A stretch of DNA of 64,000 nucleotides from Methylibium petroleiphilum PM1 (GCF_000015725.1 NC_008826.1:310001-374000); one strand, 5' to 3'; counted from the stretch's first letter, positions 49,766 through 58,837 are shown. Numbers and translations: made by a program. Notes: a model not told the origin generated them from the sequence alone.

Positions 49766-49851
49766 ACTCGGCAATATAAGCAAGGCGATCCCTCGCCAAC
49801 CATCAAAACGGCTGCCCAGAACAGGGCGACGCTTTGCTTATACTGGCGACT
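49766..49851. promoter_or_regulatory. divergent promoters in an inverted repeat
   Basis: CGGCAATATAAGCAAGGCG (about 49769-49787) is repeated in inverted form as CGCTTTGCTTATACTGGCG (about 49830-49848), differing at three positions, around a 42-base centre. Each arm holds a -10-like TATACT or TTATAT facing outward. A regulator could bind both arms and control the two divergent genes together. Confidence 0.5.
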
Positions 49852-49870
49852 CTGTCGAAGGAGGGGCCTC

Positions 49871-51013
49871 GTGTCCACGAGCTCGAGCCGCCAACAACAA
49901 CAAGGTGGTGATGAAGTCGACGGCTCCGTCCCGCCCAGGCCGGGCCAAGCTGACCTCGCCGAGCAGCGGTCACTCTGGCTGCTGCACCCCCGCGACGCGG
50001 CGCTCCAGTGGCTCAAGACTCGACCGGGGCGGGCGCTCAGATCGCACTCGCTTGACCAATACGCTGCGATGCTGGCCGCCGCGCCGGCCTGGTGGTCGAG
50101 CCCGCGTGACGGGGCAGGGCGGACAGGTCGATCCACCGCGACCCTGCTGAACGCCGACGCCATCGACATCAACGACTTCCTCGCGAGCCGCGGGCGGCGC
50201 AAAGAAGACGAGACGCTGAAGGCATCGCTCAACACCCACCGGCGCTACCTGGTCCTGCTTGACTCGCTGTTCGACCACCTGGTCGAGATCGGGCTGCGCC
50301 GCGACAACCCGGCCAAGGACCTGCTGAAGAACCCCGACCTCGCAAACCCCGCGCGTGGCACGCCTATGTTCCTGCCGGCCTGGCGCGCCGAGGAGTACAT
50401 CGCCGCCGTTCGCGCCGAGCCGGTCGAGACTTGGCGCCAGCGCCGCGACCGCGCGCTTCGCCTGATCTTTCTGGCCACCGGGATCACGCTCGAGGAGGCG
50501 CGCTCCCTACGCGCGATCGATGTCTACTTCGGCCGGCCTGACGCACCCGCTGGAGATCGCAGCGATGCCCCCAGGCTCAGCATCGCCGCCCACGGCAGCG
50601 TCGCCGCGCGCTCCGTCCCCATGCCCAGCTGGTTCGTCGACGATCTGCGCGCCTGGCTGAAGGACCGCGACGATCTCGTGATCGACCGCCAGGGCGGCGC
50701 GGACGAGGTCGAGCGGCAGCGAGCTCGCTTCCAAGCGCAGCCGGTCTTCTTCTCGACGCAACAAGACGATGGCGATCTGCGGCCGCTCACCGACGTCGAG
50801 ATCTACGAGATCGTGACCGTCACCCTGCGTGCTGTTGGCCACAACGTTGCTCGCATGGGCCCGCACACCCTGCGCAACACGTTCGCGATCCGCCAGATGG
50901 ACCACGGCGTGAAGGATGAGACCATCCGGCGCTGGATGGGCCTGCGCACCAACTTCACGCTCGACTCGCTGCGCAAGCAGGTGCCTCTGGCCGCTGGCGA
51001 GACCGTGTATTGA
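49871..51013 (+). CDS. tyrosine-recombinase-fold protein lacking most catalytic residues
   Basis: 380 residues from a GTG with AAGGAGG six bases upstream. The Xer-like fold is clear: RRDRALRLIFLATGITLEEARSLRAIDV and MGPHTLRNTFAIRQMDHGVKDETIRRWMG. In normal enzymes the first motif has an Arg after TG; here it is TGIT. HxxR is present (HTLR). The third motif LGH is MGL and the region normally ending in the Tyr nucleophile reads FTLDSLRKQV, without Tyr. So only the His-x-x-Arg pair remains. It probably binds DNA without cutting it. The N-terminus is Gln-rich. Confidence 0.72.
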   Translation: MSTSSSRQQQQGGDEVDGSVPPRPGQADLAEQRSLWLLHPRDAALQWLKTRPGRALRSHSLDQYAAMLAAAPAWWSSPRDGAGRTGRSTATLLNADAIDINDFLASRGRRKEDETLKASLNTHRRYLVLLDSLFDHLVEIGLRRDNPAKDLLKNPDLANPARGTPMFLPAWRAEEYIAAVRAEPVETWRQRRDRALRLIFLATGITLEEARSLRAIDVYFGRPDAPAGDRSDAPRLSIAAHGSVAARSVPMPSWFVDDLRAWLKDRDDLVIDRQGGADEVERQRARFQAQPVFFSTQQDDGDLRPLTDVEIYEIVTVTLRAVGHNVARMGPHTLRNTFAIRQMDHGVKDETIRRWMGLRTNFTLDSLRKQVPLAAGETVY

Positions 51014-51153
51014 CGGCCGCCCGGCGCCCTTACACAGGCGCGTAAGGCGCCGCGCGCCGCGGATAAGCCTTTGCACCGCGCCCTCAGCAGCACGCTAAGT
51101 CGTTGATCCGTAGCGACTTTCAGCGCGCCTCGAAAAAAAGTCGGATTCCACTG

Positions 51154-51181
51154 TTGCGGTTCTAGATTCTTTGTGTATGAT
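51154..51181 (+). promoter_or_regulatory. promoter of the type IV pilus operon
   Basis: TTGCGG (51154-51159) and TATGAT (51176-51181), spacer 16, then ACGTGTTGTG downstream, a partial copy of the shared motif. The leader to the pilin ATG is about 65 bases. Confidence 0.55.
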
Positions 51182-51251
51182 TGCGACGTGTTGTGCTTCA
51201 GATCGAAGCCAACCAAACCAACCCAACCCTCCATCAAAGGAAATCTCTCCC

Positions 51252-51716
51252 ATGAAGATCAAGTTCCAGCCCCGCAAGCAAGGTGGCTTCATCAACGGCA
51301 TGCTGATGATCGGCATCGCGCTGCTGGCCGTCGTGGTCGGCGCCATCGCCATGGCCAGCTCGGGTGCGAACACCGACATCTCGACCCAGAAGACCAAGAC
51401 GACCGCCTCGGTCGGCCTGAAGCGCATGGCCGACGCCGTCGAAGCGTTCCAGATCTCGGCCGCCGACGTGGGCATCGCCGCCGCCGAAGCCGCCGTGGTC
51501 GTGCCGGCCATGCCGAAGGGCTTCCAGTCGTCGACCACCGACCCGGTCATCTACGCCGCGAAGCACTTCGAGGTGCCGAACGTCGACGCCGACGTGTGCG
51601 CCGCGGTCAACAAGACGCTGGGCGTCGACGCCGCTCCGGCCACGGTCGCCGCCCTGGGCACCGCGAAGGAAGCGTGCACCGGCGACAACGTCTACGTGCG
51701 CGTCGTCCGCGACTAA
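51252..51716 (+). CDS. type IV pilin-like major pilin (R64 PilS-like)
   Basis: 154 residues. Short basic leader KFQPRKQGG, then FINGMLMIGIALLAVVVGAIA, so likely prepilin-peptidase cleavage between Gly and Phe. The mature helix lacks Glu at position 5 (Met is there). Two C-terminal Cys (DADVCAAV and EACTGDN) may make the usual disulfide loop. AAGGAAATC lies upstream. Probably the main pilin. Confidence 0.77.
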   Translation: MKIKFQPRKQGGFINGMLMIGIALLAVVVGAIAMASSGANTDISTQKTKTTASVGLKRMADAVEAFQISAADVGIAAAEAAVVVPAMPKGFQSSTTDPVIYAAKHFEVPNVDADVCAAVNKTLGVDAAPATVAALGTAKEACTGDNVYVRVVRD

Positions 51717-51728
51717 GCACCGCTGGCC

Positions 51729-51759
51729 TCGCTGGGCTCTCCGTGAGTCCAGCGAATCT
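51729..51759 (+). terminator. attenuator-like hairpin between the two pilins
   Basis: TCGCTGG...CCAGCGA with a 13-base loop, followed by ATCTCTT. Weak U tract, so probably partial. Could keep the second pilin and the assembly genes below the first pilin, as seen in other pilin operons. Confidence 0.45.
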
Positions 51760-51833
51760 CTTCCCTGGTGGCGCGTCGAGGCTCTGACTTCGCCGCGCCA
51801 CTCTCACGTCTGAACGCCAACATAACTCTTACC

Positions 51834-52274
51834 ATGAAGACTCAACGCGGTTTCGTCAACGGGATGCTGATGATCGGCATCGCCCTCATCGCGCTGATCG
51901 CCGGCGCGGTTGTGCTTGCCACCCGTGGCGAAGTGCGCGACGTCGAGGCGGAAAAGGCCAAGGCCGCCGCTTCGGTGGTGGTCAAACGTGTCGTCGATCT
52001 GATCGAGGACCATCGAATCAAGGTCGCCAACGGCGACACCAAAATGGGCCAGGGTTTCCTGAGCTCTGTCGAGAACGACATCCCGCTGTGGCCGAAGGAA
52101 GTCTTCGCTGGCGCCCGCGGCGCCGTGAACGAGGGCACCGTGACCTACGTCACCGGCGTCAACGAAGAGTTCTGCCAGACCCTCAACGACACGATGCAGG
52201 TCAGCGGCATCCCGACGCCCGAAGGGGCGCCGATCGATCGCATCTCTTGCGTCGCCGTGGATGACGGCGCGTAA
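51834..52274 (+). CDS. second type IV pilin-like protein
   Basis: 146 residues. MKTQRG then FVNGMLMIGIALIALIAGAVVLA, same start as the pilin at 51252 (MLMIGIAL identical) and again no Glu5. Cys residues at EEFCQTL and ISCVAV are spaced as in the first pilin. Ribosome site is weak. Probably a minor pilin or an alternate subunit from an old duplication. Confidence 0.75.
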   Translation: MKTQRGFVNGMLMIGIALIALIAGAVVLATRGEVRDVEAEKAKAAASVVVKRVVDLIEDHRIKVANGDTKMGQGFLSSVENDIPLWPKEVFAGARGAVNEGTVTYVTGVNEEFCQTLNDTMQVSGIPTPEGAPIDRISCVAVDDGA

Positions 52275-52301
52275 AGCAAACAACCGAACGGTCAACACCC
52301 C

Positions 52302-53684
52302 ATGCGAACCAAACCCCGTCGCGCCGCGTTCCTGCTGGCGCCCCTGACGCTTGCGCTGCTGTCCGGCTGCGCCAGCATCCTCCCCGGTCGTTCGACCGAT
52401 TTCCCCGCTGACAAGCCTGTCGCAGGCCCGAACATTCCTTCCAGCGTTGCGGCGCAGGATCTTGTCGAGCTCCCAGTCCAGTCGGCCACCCTCGACATGC
52501 AGCCCGCCGAGCCGGACGACGCGCTCCCGAACACCCAGGTTCCACCCATCAGCGTGACCGGCGTCGGCTACATCGAGGCGCTGCGCCTTCTCCTGGAAGG
52601 CTCGTCCTACTCCCTGGCGGTCGCTGGCGATGTCCGCGCCTTCGAGGGCGTATCCGCCGGCTCGCTGCGCACACCTGCCGGCCCGTTGCGCGACGTCGTC
52701 GAGCAGCTCTCCAGGGGCGGCGGCTTCTTCCTCTCGGTGCGGGGCAACAAGGTAACCGCCTCCGCGACGAAGCGCTTCGTCATCGAGGTACCGAACCTGA
52801 TGGACCAACCTGCGGCCGCCAACCTGCTGGCCTCGCTGCGCCGGCTCGGCGCGCGCGACGCCTATCTGGACGCGATCGGCAACACCATCACCTTCGAGGC
52901 ATCGCGCTCCAGCTGGCAAGCCATCGACGGCTACCTGGCGCACATGCGTCGCTCCAAGCCCATGCTGGTCTACGAGGTGGAGGTCTACCAGGTCGAACTG
53001 ACGGACACCACCAACAACGGCATCGGCTTCACCTCGCTGGCCAAGAACCTCGCTGGCGATCCGAACAACTGGTCCGTCGCGCGCGGCGGCACGGGAATCG
53101 GCTCGGCCTCGTTCGCGTTCGTCGGCAAGAACGTCACGATGGCGGCCGTCGTCGATCTGCTGCAGACGCAGGGCACCGTCTCGTCGTTGTCGCGCCCGCG
53201 CGTCGCGATGCTCTCCGGTTCGTCTTCGAAGTTCCGCGTTGGCCAGACGACGAAGTACGTCGCGAAGATCTCGCAGCAGAACACCGGCTCAGGCTCTGCG
53301 TCGACCACGACCACCTCGAGCGCCGACACCGACGAACTCAAGACCGGCTTCGAGCTCCAGATGAAGGGCGGGTACCAGGAGGGCTCGGTCTTCACCAACC
53401 TGAAGCTGACGATCTCCGAGCTGATCCGCTTCAACGACTTCGAGGCCTTCGGCACCAAGCTGCGTCTTCCCGACACCACCGAGCGCGAGATCGAGACGCT
53501 GGTTCGCGCGCGCCCGGGTGACCTCATCCTGCTCGGTGGCCTCGGCTCGACCAAGCAGAACGCCGGCCACGAGGCGGGCATCACCGGTGTCAACAAGAGC
53601 ACCACCGCTTCGCGCTCCGAGATCGTCGTCGCGATGCGCCCGCGCGTCATCAGCTTCACGGCGGCCAAGGAAGCCCAGCAATGA
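52302..53684 (+). CDS. secretin lipoprotein (PilN-like)
   Basis: 460 residues. Signal peptide ends LLSGC, so a lipoprotein. The N-terminal half holds secretin N domains, the C-terminal half the secretin domain with SSLSRPRVAMLSGSSSKFRVGQ, SEIVVAMRPRVISF and VRARPGDLILLGGL. It is the outer-membrane pore of the type IV pilus, as PilN of R64. The next gene overlaps its stop. Confidence 0.87.
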   Translation: MRTKPRRAAFLLAPLTLALLSGCASILPGRSTDFPADKPVAGPNIPSSVAAQDLVELPVQSATLDMQPAEPDDALPNTQVPPISVTGVGYIEALRLLLEGSSYSLAVAGDVRAFEGVSAGSLRTPAGPLRDVVEQLSRGGGFFLSVRGNKVTASATKRFVIEVPNLMDQPAAANLLASLRRLGARDAYLDAIGNTITFEASRSSWQAIDGYLAHMRRSKPMLVYEVEVYQVELTDTTNNGIGFTSLAKNLAGDPNNWSVARGGTGIGSASFAFVGKNVTMAAVVDLLQTQGTVSSLSRPRVAMLSGSSSKFRVGQTTKYVAKISQQNTGSGSASTTTTSSADTDELKTGFELQMKGGYQEGSVFTNLKLTISELIRFNDFEAFGTKLRLPDTTEREIETLVRARPGDLILLGGLGSTKQNAGHEAGITGVNKSTTASRSEIVVAMRPRVISFTAAKEAQQ

Positions 53685-54340
53685 ACAGCCTGCACATGAA
53701 GACCTTGGCCGTCGCCCTGATGGCCGTCACCTATGCCTGCGGCGCGGCCGCGGCCGACCCCAAGAACCCGCTCGTGCGTCCGATCAAGGTCGCCCCGACC
53801 AAGGTGGACAGCGGCGGTCCCGCCGGCGCGCCTTCGGGCCTGCCTCCGCCGCCCAGCGCGTCGCCGGCACTGAACGCGGCGCTGCCGGGCGACGGCGCAA
53901 ACCCGGTCGAGCGTGTTGCAGAACACCTCTCGCCGATGCGCGTCGTGGTCACCGTCGGTGATCGCGCGATCCTGCGCGGCGCGCTCGGCAAGACGGGCAA
54001 CCTGGCCCTGACCTCCAGCGATGGCGCGTCGAAGTTGCCAGCCGGCGCTGTTGCGCCTGGCGCTCCGGCCCCCGCCAGTCAGCTCGACCCCAGCAAGCCG
54101 TCGCCAGACCGCTCGGTCACCGTCGTCAACGGTGAGGTGTTCCAGTTGGCCGATGGCGTGTGGATTCGTCCGGTCGTTTCTGGCTCGAGCGTGAAGCTGT
54201 TCTACCAGGCATCCGCCAAGGACAAGGGCTCCGAGGCGCTGGTCTACTCGTCCTCCGTCGAGATCGCCAGCGCGATCGCTGCCCCGCTCCCGGACACCAA
54301 GCCGGAGGAGGATGAGAAGAAGAAGGCGACCGCCAAATGA
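53681..54340 (+). CDS. PilP-like periplasmic pilus protein
   Basis: 219 residues, signal peptide MKTLAVALMAVTYACGAAAA-like, a Pro/Ala linker, then RVVVTVGDRAILRGALGKTGN and GEVFQLADGVWIRPVVSG, a PilP/TcpC-like fold. The C-terminus is acidic-basic (DTKPEEDEKKKAT). In R64 the order is pilN, pilO, pilP, pilQ. Overlaps the ATPase start by four bases. Confidence 0.6.
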   Translation: MNSLHMKTLAVALMAVTYACGAAAADPKNPLVRPIKVAPTKVDSGGPAGAPSGLPPPPSASPALNAALPGDGANPVERVAEHLSPMRVVVTVGDRAILRGALGKTGNLALTSSDGASKLPAGAVAPGAPAPASQLDPSKPSPDRSVTVVNGEVFQLADGVWIRPVVSGSSVKLFYQASAKDKGSEALVYSSSVEIASAIAAPLPDTKPEEDEKKKATAK

Positions 54341-56004
54341 GCGTGCTCTCCATCCGAGACATCGAGGGCTCGCTGGATCAGCGGCTGGTCGAGGCCGCGC
54401 TTCGCGAGAAGAACGCCGTCACCGACCAGCAACTTGCCGTCGCGCTCGCCAAGCAGCGCGCACTGGCGGAAACCGGCGAACGCGCCGGGCTGTGCGAGAT
54501 CCTGGTACGCGATCGTTTCCTCAGCCGGCCCGCCGCGCTCGAGTTCGTCCAAGGCCTGGCCAACGCCGAGATCGATGCGGCGGACGAGATCCTGACCGAC
54601 GAGATCTGCGACCGCTACGCCGTGCGGCCGCTGCAGGTGGTGGGTGGCGTGCTTCACCTGGCGGCCGTCAAGCCGCTGCTGCCGGCCCAGCTCGACGTCA
54701 TCCGCGCGACCGCCAAGGTGCGCCTGAATGACATCAAGGTGGTTCCCGTCGCCCGACTTGATCACCAGGCGCACCGTCGGCGCGTCGCCGCGACCGGCGT
54801 GACGCTGCCCGAGGCGCTCGCGCGCCTCAAGCGGGAGGAGGTGAGCAGCGAAGGCCTGCGTGCCGTGATCGACGCGCTCTTGACGGAGGCATCCCTCCAG
54901 CGCGCCAGCGACATCCACATCGACTGCCAGCCCGACCCCAACTCGTGGATCAGCTTCCGCGTCGACGGAAAGCTGCGCCAGTACGCCCCGGTTCCAGAGC
55001 GCGTGATGGCGGCGATCTTCACCCGACTGAAGACGCTCGGCGGCATGGATGCCAGCGACAAGCTGCGCCCGCAGGACGGCCGCATCACCCACATCCACAA
55101 GGGTCGCCAGATCGACCTTCGCATGGCTTCACAGCCTATCATCGGCGGCGAGACGATCACCCTGCGGCTGCTCGACCCCGACTCGCTGCCTTCGATCTCG
55201 CAGCTGTTCGCCGGCCAACCCGAGATGGCCGAGTTCTTCACCGGCCTGGCCCGGTTCAACGGCAAGAACGGCGGCCTGGTGCTGATCTCCGGCCCGACCG
55301 GCTCGGGCAAGACCGCAACGCTTTACACGCTGCTGCAGCGCTTCGAGCGCGATCGCTTCAATGTGATCACGGTCGAGGACCCGGTGGAGTACACCGTGTC
55401 CTTCGCGCGGCAGATCCAACTGAACCAGATCCTGAAGCAGCGGGCCGTCGACATCGAGAGCTCGCTGCTGCGGCACGACCCGGACGTCATCGTGTTCGGC
55501 GAGGTGCGCAACTACGACATGGCGCTGGCCGTGCTGAAGCTCGCCGAGTCCGGGCACATGGTCCTCGCGACCATCCACGCCGGCAGCGCGATGCAGACCT
55601 ACGAGCGCTTCCTGTCGTTCTTCCCACAGGAAGCCAAGGGCGACGCAGCCTACATCCTCGGCCACTATCTGCGCACGATCATCAACCAGCGTCTGGTGCC
55701 TCGCCTGTGCAAGTGCGCCGAGCCGGTCGCGCCGGGGGCTTCCGAGAAGGTGGCTGTGGGCTGCCCCGCGTGCGATCACACCGGCTACATCGGCCGCGTC
55801 GTCGCGCACGACTCGGTTCTCCTGCCAAGCGACGAGGCGCGCCGCGCACCGATCGCCAAGGCCATCGCGGATGCCGGCTCCCGCCTCGACGGCGCACTCA
55901 GCTGCGACGGCGCACGCCACATCTCGCGTAGCGAGGTGCTGTCATCGCTGCTCAAGGCTGGCGCGATTGACGAAGCGACACTGCGTCGCGTGATGGAGGG
56001 CTGA
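54337..56004 (+). CDS. type IV pilus assembly ATPase (PilQ-R64/GspE-like)
   Basis: 555 residues. An N-terminal MshEN-like domain (residues 1-150), then the ATPase: SDIHIDCQPDPNSWISFRVDGK, Walker A GPTGSGKTATL, Walker B DVIVFGEVRN with Asn where Asp is usual, and His box GHMVLATIHAG. A zinc-like motif CKCAEPVAPG...CPACDHTGYIGR is present near the C-terminus. It drives pilus extension. Overlaps its neighbours on both sides. Confidence 0.88.
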   Translation: MSVLSIRDIEGSLDQRLVEAALREKNAVTDQQLAVALAKQRALAETGERAGLCEILVRDRFLSRPAALEFVQGLANAEIDAADEILTDEICDRYAVRPLQVVGGVLHLAAVKPLLPAQLDVIRATAKVRLNDIKVVPVARLDHQAHRRRVAATGVTLPEALARLKREEVSSEGLRAVIDALLTEASLQRASDIHIDCQPDPNSWISFRVDGKLRQYAPVPERVMAAIFTRLKTLGGMDASDKLRPQDGRITHIHKGRQIDLRMASQPIIGGETITLRLLDPDSLPSISQLFAGQPEMAEFFTGLARFNGKNGGLVLISGPTGSGKTATLYTLLQRFERDRFNVITVEDPVEYTVSFARQIQLNQILKQRAVDIESSLLRHDPDVIVFGEVRNYDMALAVLKLAESGHMVLATIHAGSAMQTYERFLSFFPQEAKGDAAYILGHYLRTIINQRLVPRLCKCAEPVAPGASEKVAVGCPACDHTGYIGRVVAHDSVLLPSDEARRAPIAKAIADAGSRLDGALSCDGARHISRSEVLSSLLKAGAIDEATLRRVMEG

Positions 56005-56005
56005 G

Positions 56006-57259
56006 ATGGAAGCAATCGCGGACTACACCGTCGTCTACCTGCTCCCTTCGGCCGAAGGGCCGACCGCGTCGCCGGAACCCGCGTCTCCTGGCATGTACCG
56101 TCACGAGAGCAAGTTCCGCGCGCGCGGCGAAGACGACATCGTGCGCCAGGTCGTGTTGAAGGGCGGCACGGTGATCTCGATGACGCGCGACCGGCCGGTC
56201 AACAGCTGGATGCATTCGGTTCCCAAGGAGTACAAGCGCCAGCTGCTGCAGGCAACCACCTTCAGCTGCCGTGGCGGCATGTCGCCTGGGCGCGCGCTCC
56301 AGTCGGTCATCGAAAACGAGACCGGGCCGCTGCGTGCCCGCCTCGAGCCGGCGCTGTCGATCCTCACCTCGGGCGGCTCCTGCTACGAGGCTATCAAGGC
56401 GATCGATCTGTACGACGAGACGACGCTGGCGATCATCGAATCCGGGGAGCTCACCGGCACGATCGTCGACGCCCTGGAGACGGCCGCCAAGCACCAGGAC
56501 GGTCGAGCAGCCGAGCAGAAGATCATGTTCGGCGCCGTCACCTGGACGCTGATGGACATCCTGTTCTCCATCAGCGGCATCGCCGGCAACATCTGGGGGA
56601 TGCTCCCGCAGGCCGAGTCGTCGATGCAGAACGTCGGCCCCGAGGCTGCCGAACGCGTCGAGCGGGCCATCCACATGGCCTACGTCATCAACTGGGCGCT
56701 GCTGTTCGGCACCTTCCTGATGCTCGGCCTGTTCGCCTATTGCGCGCTCGGCGTGATGAGCAAGAACTCCAAGTGGCGCTCCGGCGCGGACAAGGCGTTG
56801 CAGAAGATCCCGTTCTTCAACGCCGCGGTGCTGGAATCCGCCATCGCTTCCTCTTGCACGGTGGCCAACTCGCTCGTGAAGGGCGGCGTGTCGCTGATCA
56901 CGGTCTCCGACATCGCCTCGCGCTCGACTCGGAACTGGCAGGTTCGCCTGTTCTGGGATGGCGTGATGCGCAAGCTGAACCAGGGCGAGACGATCGCGCG
57001 CTGCTTCGCGACGACGACGCTGTTCACCAATGCAGAGCGGCTGCTGCTGGTCTCGCACACCAGCCGCGAGCAGCTCGCCGACACGTTCGGCCAGGTCGCG
57101 GCGCAGCGTCGACTTCGCGCCGAGGCTGCGGCGAAGAAGTTCAGCGCCTTCGCATTCTTCGGCTCGCTGATCTACTCGTCGCTCGCCGTGTGCGTGACGC
57201 TATGGGTCAGCTACCTGCAGTATTCGGCCATGATGGCCAGCAACAACTCGCTCGGATGA
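56006..57259 (+). CDS. inner-membrane platform protein (PilR/GspF-like)
   Basis: 417 residues. T2SSF domain twice, with RGGMSPGRALQSVIENETGPLRARL (first), and NLAEGETIARCFATTTLFTNAERLLL-like second. Three hydrophobic segments are seen, IMFGAVTWTLMDILFSISGI, AYVINWALLFGTFLMLGLFAY and LIYSSLAVCVTLWV. It is the inner-membrane base of the pilus. Begins one base after the ATPase stop. Confidence 0.85.
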   Translation: MEAIADYTVVYLLPSAEGPTASPEPASPGMYRHESKFRARGEDDIVRQVVLKGGTVISMTRDRPVNSWMHSVPKEYKRQLLQATTFSCRGGMSPGRALQSVIENETGPLRARLEPALSILTSGGSCYEAIKAIDLYDETTLAIIESGELTGTIVDALETAAKHQDGRAAEQKIMFGAVTWTLMDILFSISGIAGNIWGMLPQAESSMQNVGPEAAERVERAIHMAYVINWALLFGTFLMLGLFAYCALGVMSKNSKWRSGADKALQKIPFFNAAVLESAIASSCTVANSLVKGGVSLITVSDIASRSTRNWQVRLFWDGVMRKLNQGETIARCFATTTLFTNAERLLLVSHTSREQLADTFGQVAAQRRLRAEAAAKKFSAFAFFGSLIYSSLAVCVTLWVSYLQYSAMMASNNSLG

Positions 57260-57340
57260 TCGACCGCGCTGCTGGTGCCGCACTTCGAGGCATCCGCACT
57301 GGCAGCGCGCCCGCGTACACGTTCACTCGCTCAATCCGCC

Positions 57341-57370
57341 TTGCTCGTATGTGTACGTGTGATGTATCAT
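57341..57370 (+). promoter_or_regulatory. internal promoter before the PilO-like gene, with the shared motif
   Basis: TTGCTC (57341-57346) and TATCAT (57365-57370), spacer 18. The -10 overlaps TACGTGTGATGTAT (57354-57367). The gap between genes is 139 bases. Confidence 0.6.
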
Positions 57371-57398
57371 TCAGTGTCTAACTAGGATCACGAGACCC

Positions 57399-58361
57399 AT
57401 GTCTTCGCTTTCGTTCGAGTCCCTGTACGGGTCAATGATCGCCGGTTCGGTGCCTGTGCACGCCGGAGATGTGGAGCAGAGCGTGGCCTACGCGGCCGCG
57501 GACGCTCTCGACACCCGCGCGGTGCACTACCACTACTTTCGCGCCAAGGATGCGCCGAAGGCCTACTACTTCGCCGTGCCGTCGAAGGCGCTCGCGTCGC
57601 ACTCCGACGCACGCACCCCCCTGACGGCCGCGATCCCGGGGTCTCCGGAACATCTTGGCGACGGCGCCTACCTGATCGCTGACGGCAGCTTGGCCGCGGT
57701 GGCGATCAGCGTCGACGGCGACCTGCGGCTGCTGATGAACACCCGAGACGTCATCGAGCGCCACCTGACCGAGATCGGTGTGCCGGTTCACGACGTCAGC
57801 CACGCCGTTGGTGGCGAGCTGAGCTCGAGCCTCTCACGCGGCCGCCGCGCCTCCGACAAGCTGGCCGGCATCGCCTCGAAGGCCTCCATCTTCACGCTTG
57901 GCGTCACCGTGTTCGCCGCCTTCCTTCTCAGCCTCGCGAACGGCTACCTCAATGCGAAGGTCCAGGACGGCTACCGCGAGCGCTCGCAAGCGCTGGCCAA
58001 GGTGGTCGAGGAGCTGAACTTCAGCTCGCCCCTGAGCCAGCAGGTCTACCGGCTGCACAGCCTTGCCGCCGTCGCCATCCAGGGCAAGGGCTGGGTCGAG
58101 AAGTTCGAGTACCGGGGAGGTGTCACGTCCTACGAGCTGGGCGTCCAGCCTTCGGCCCGAGATGAGGCTATGAAACGCCTTGGAGTCGGCCATCAGGCCG
58201 AGGAGCGCGGCGACTTCGTGGTGATCTCGTACAGCGACAGCAAGCCGGCGGCCCCGGCCGTCGCGAAGGCCGCCAGCGCCGCCGAGCCGGCCGCTTCCAC
58301 CCCGGCCGGCCGTTCCACCAAGGTCGCCCAGCTGACCGCTCAGAAGGAGAAGTCCAAGTGA
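57399..58361 (+). CDS. PilO-like inner-membrane assembly protein
   Basis: 320 residues. The first 150 residues are soluble (DLRLLMNTRDVIERHLTEIGV), then one membrane segment (about residues 162-182, FTLGVTVFAAFLLSLANGYLN), a coiled coil (ERSQALAKVVEELNFSS) and a C-terminal periplasmic part with an Ala/Pro-rich tail. The layout fits bitopic assembly proteins (PilO2/PilL of R64, GspL). Exact assignment uncertain. Coupled to the next gene. Confidence 0.6.
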   Translation: MSSLSFESLYGSMIAGSVPVHAGDVEQSVAYAAADALDTRAVHYHYFRAKDAPKAYYFAVPSKALASHSDARTPLTAAIPGSPEHLGDGAYLIADGSLAAVAISVDGDLRLLMNTRDVIERHLTEIGVPVHDVSHAVGGELSSSLSRGRRASDKLAGIASKASIFTLGVTVFAAFLLSLANGYLNAKVQDGYRERSQALAKVVEELNFSSPLSQQVYRLHSLAAVAIQGKGWVEKFEYRGGVTSYELGVQPSARDEAMKRLGVGHQAEERGDFVVISYSDSKPAAPAVAKAASAAEPAASTPAGRSTKVAQLTAQKEKSK

Positions 58362-58837
58362 AGCTGTCCTCGCGAAAGATCGCCGACATGAAGTCGACGT
58401 TCCTCCACTACCCGGCTGTTGCCATCGTGCTGATCGCGGCCGCTCTGGCGAGTTCGGCTTTCGCTGCCTTCGCAGGGAAGGAGTTCGCTCATTCTCTGCG
58501 CACCCACAACCTGATGTCGCCCGATGCCAAGAAGGGCCTGATCAAGCTGACGAAGCAACCGGTGCCGCCGGCCGACGTGGCCTCCCTCGTGTCCGTCCTG
58601 AAGGAGAACCATCCCTCACTGGACATCGCGAGCTCGGCCGCTCCCGGCAGCCTGGTGATCACCGCCGGATCGGCAGACGACTACCGCGAGTGGATCACCG
58701 CTCTCGGAACGATCCAGGGTGCCGGCAAGGCGGGCTCGGTCTGGATGGCGACCGAGCTGTGCGTCGGCTCCTGCGGTGGGCAGGCCATGCGTGCCGAGAT
58801 CCAGGGCATCTCGCAGTCCGTCAGCAAGGGGAGCTGA
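58358..58837 (+). CDS. PilM/GspM-like small assembly protein (probable)
   Basis: 159 residues, one membrane segment at about residues 19-38 (PAVAIVLIAAALASSAFAAFA), then a periplasmic domain (LVITAGSADDYREWITALGTIQGAGKAGSVWMATELCVG). Resembles PilO/GspM in arrangement: short cytoplasmic part, one helix, a ferredoxin-like domain. ATGA overlap with the previous gene. Confidence 0.5.
   Translation: MKLSSRKIADMKSTFLHYPAVAIVLIAAALASSAFAAFAGKEFAHSLRTHNLMSPDAKKGLIKLTKQPVPPADVASLVSVLKENHPSLDIASSAAPGSLVITAGSADDYREWITALGTIQGAGKAGSVWMATELCVGSCGGQAMRAEIQGISQSVSKGS

Noticed and set aside
49283-51013. Attachment site of an integrated element at the recombinase gene
   Set aside because: The recombinase lacks catalytic residues and there is no tRNA or direct repeat beside it.
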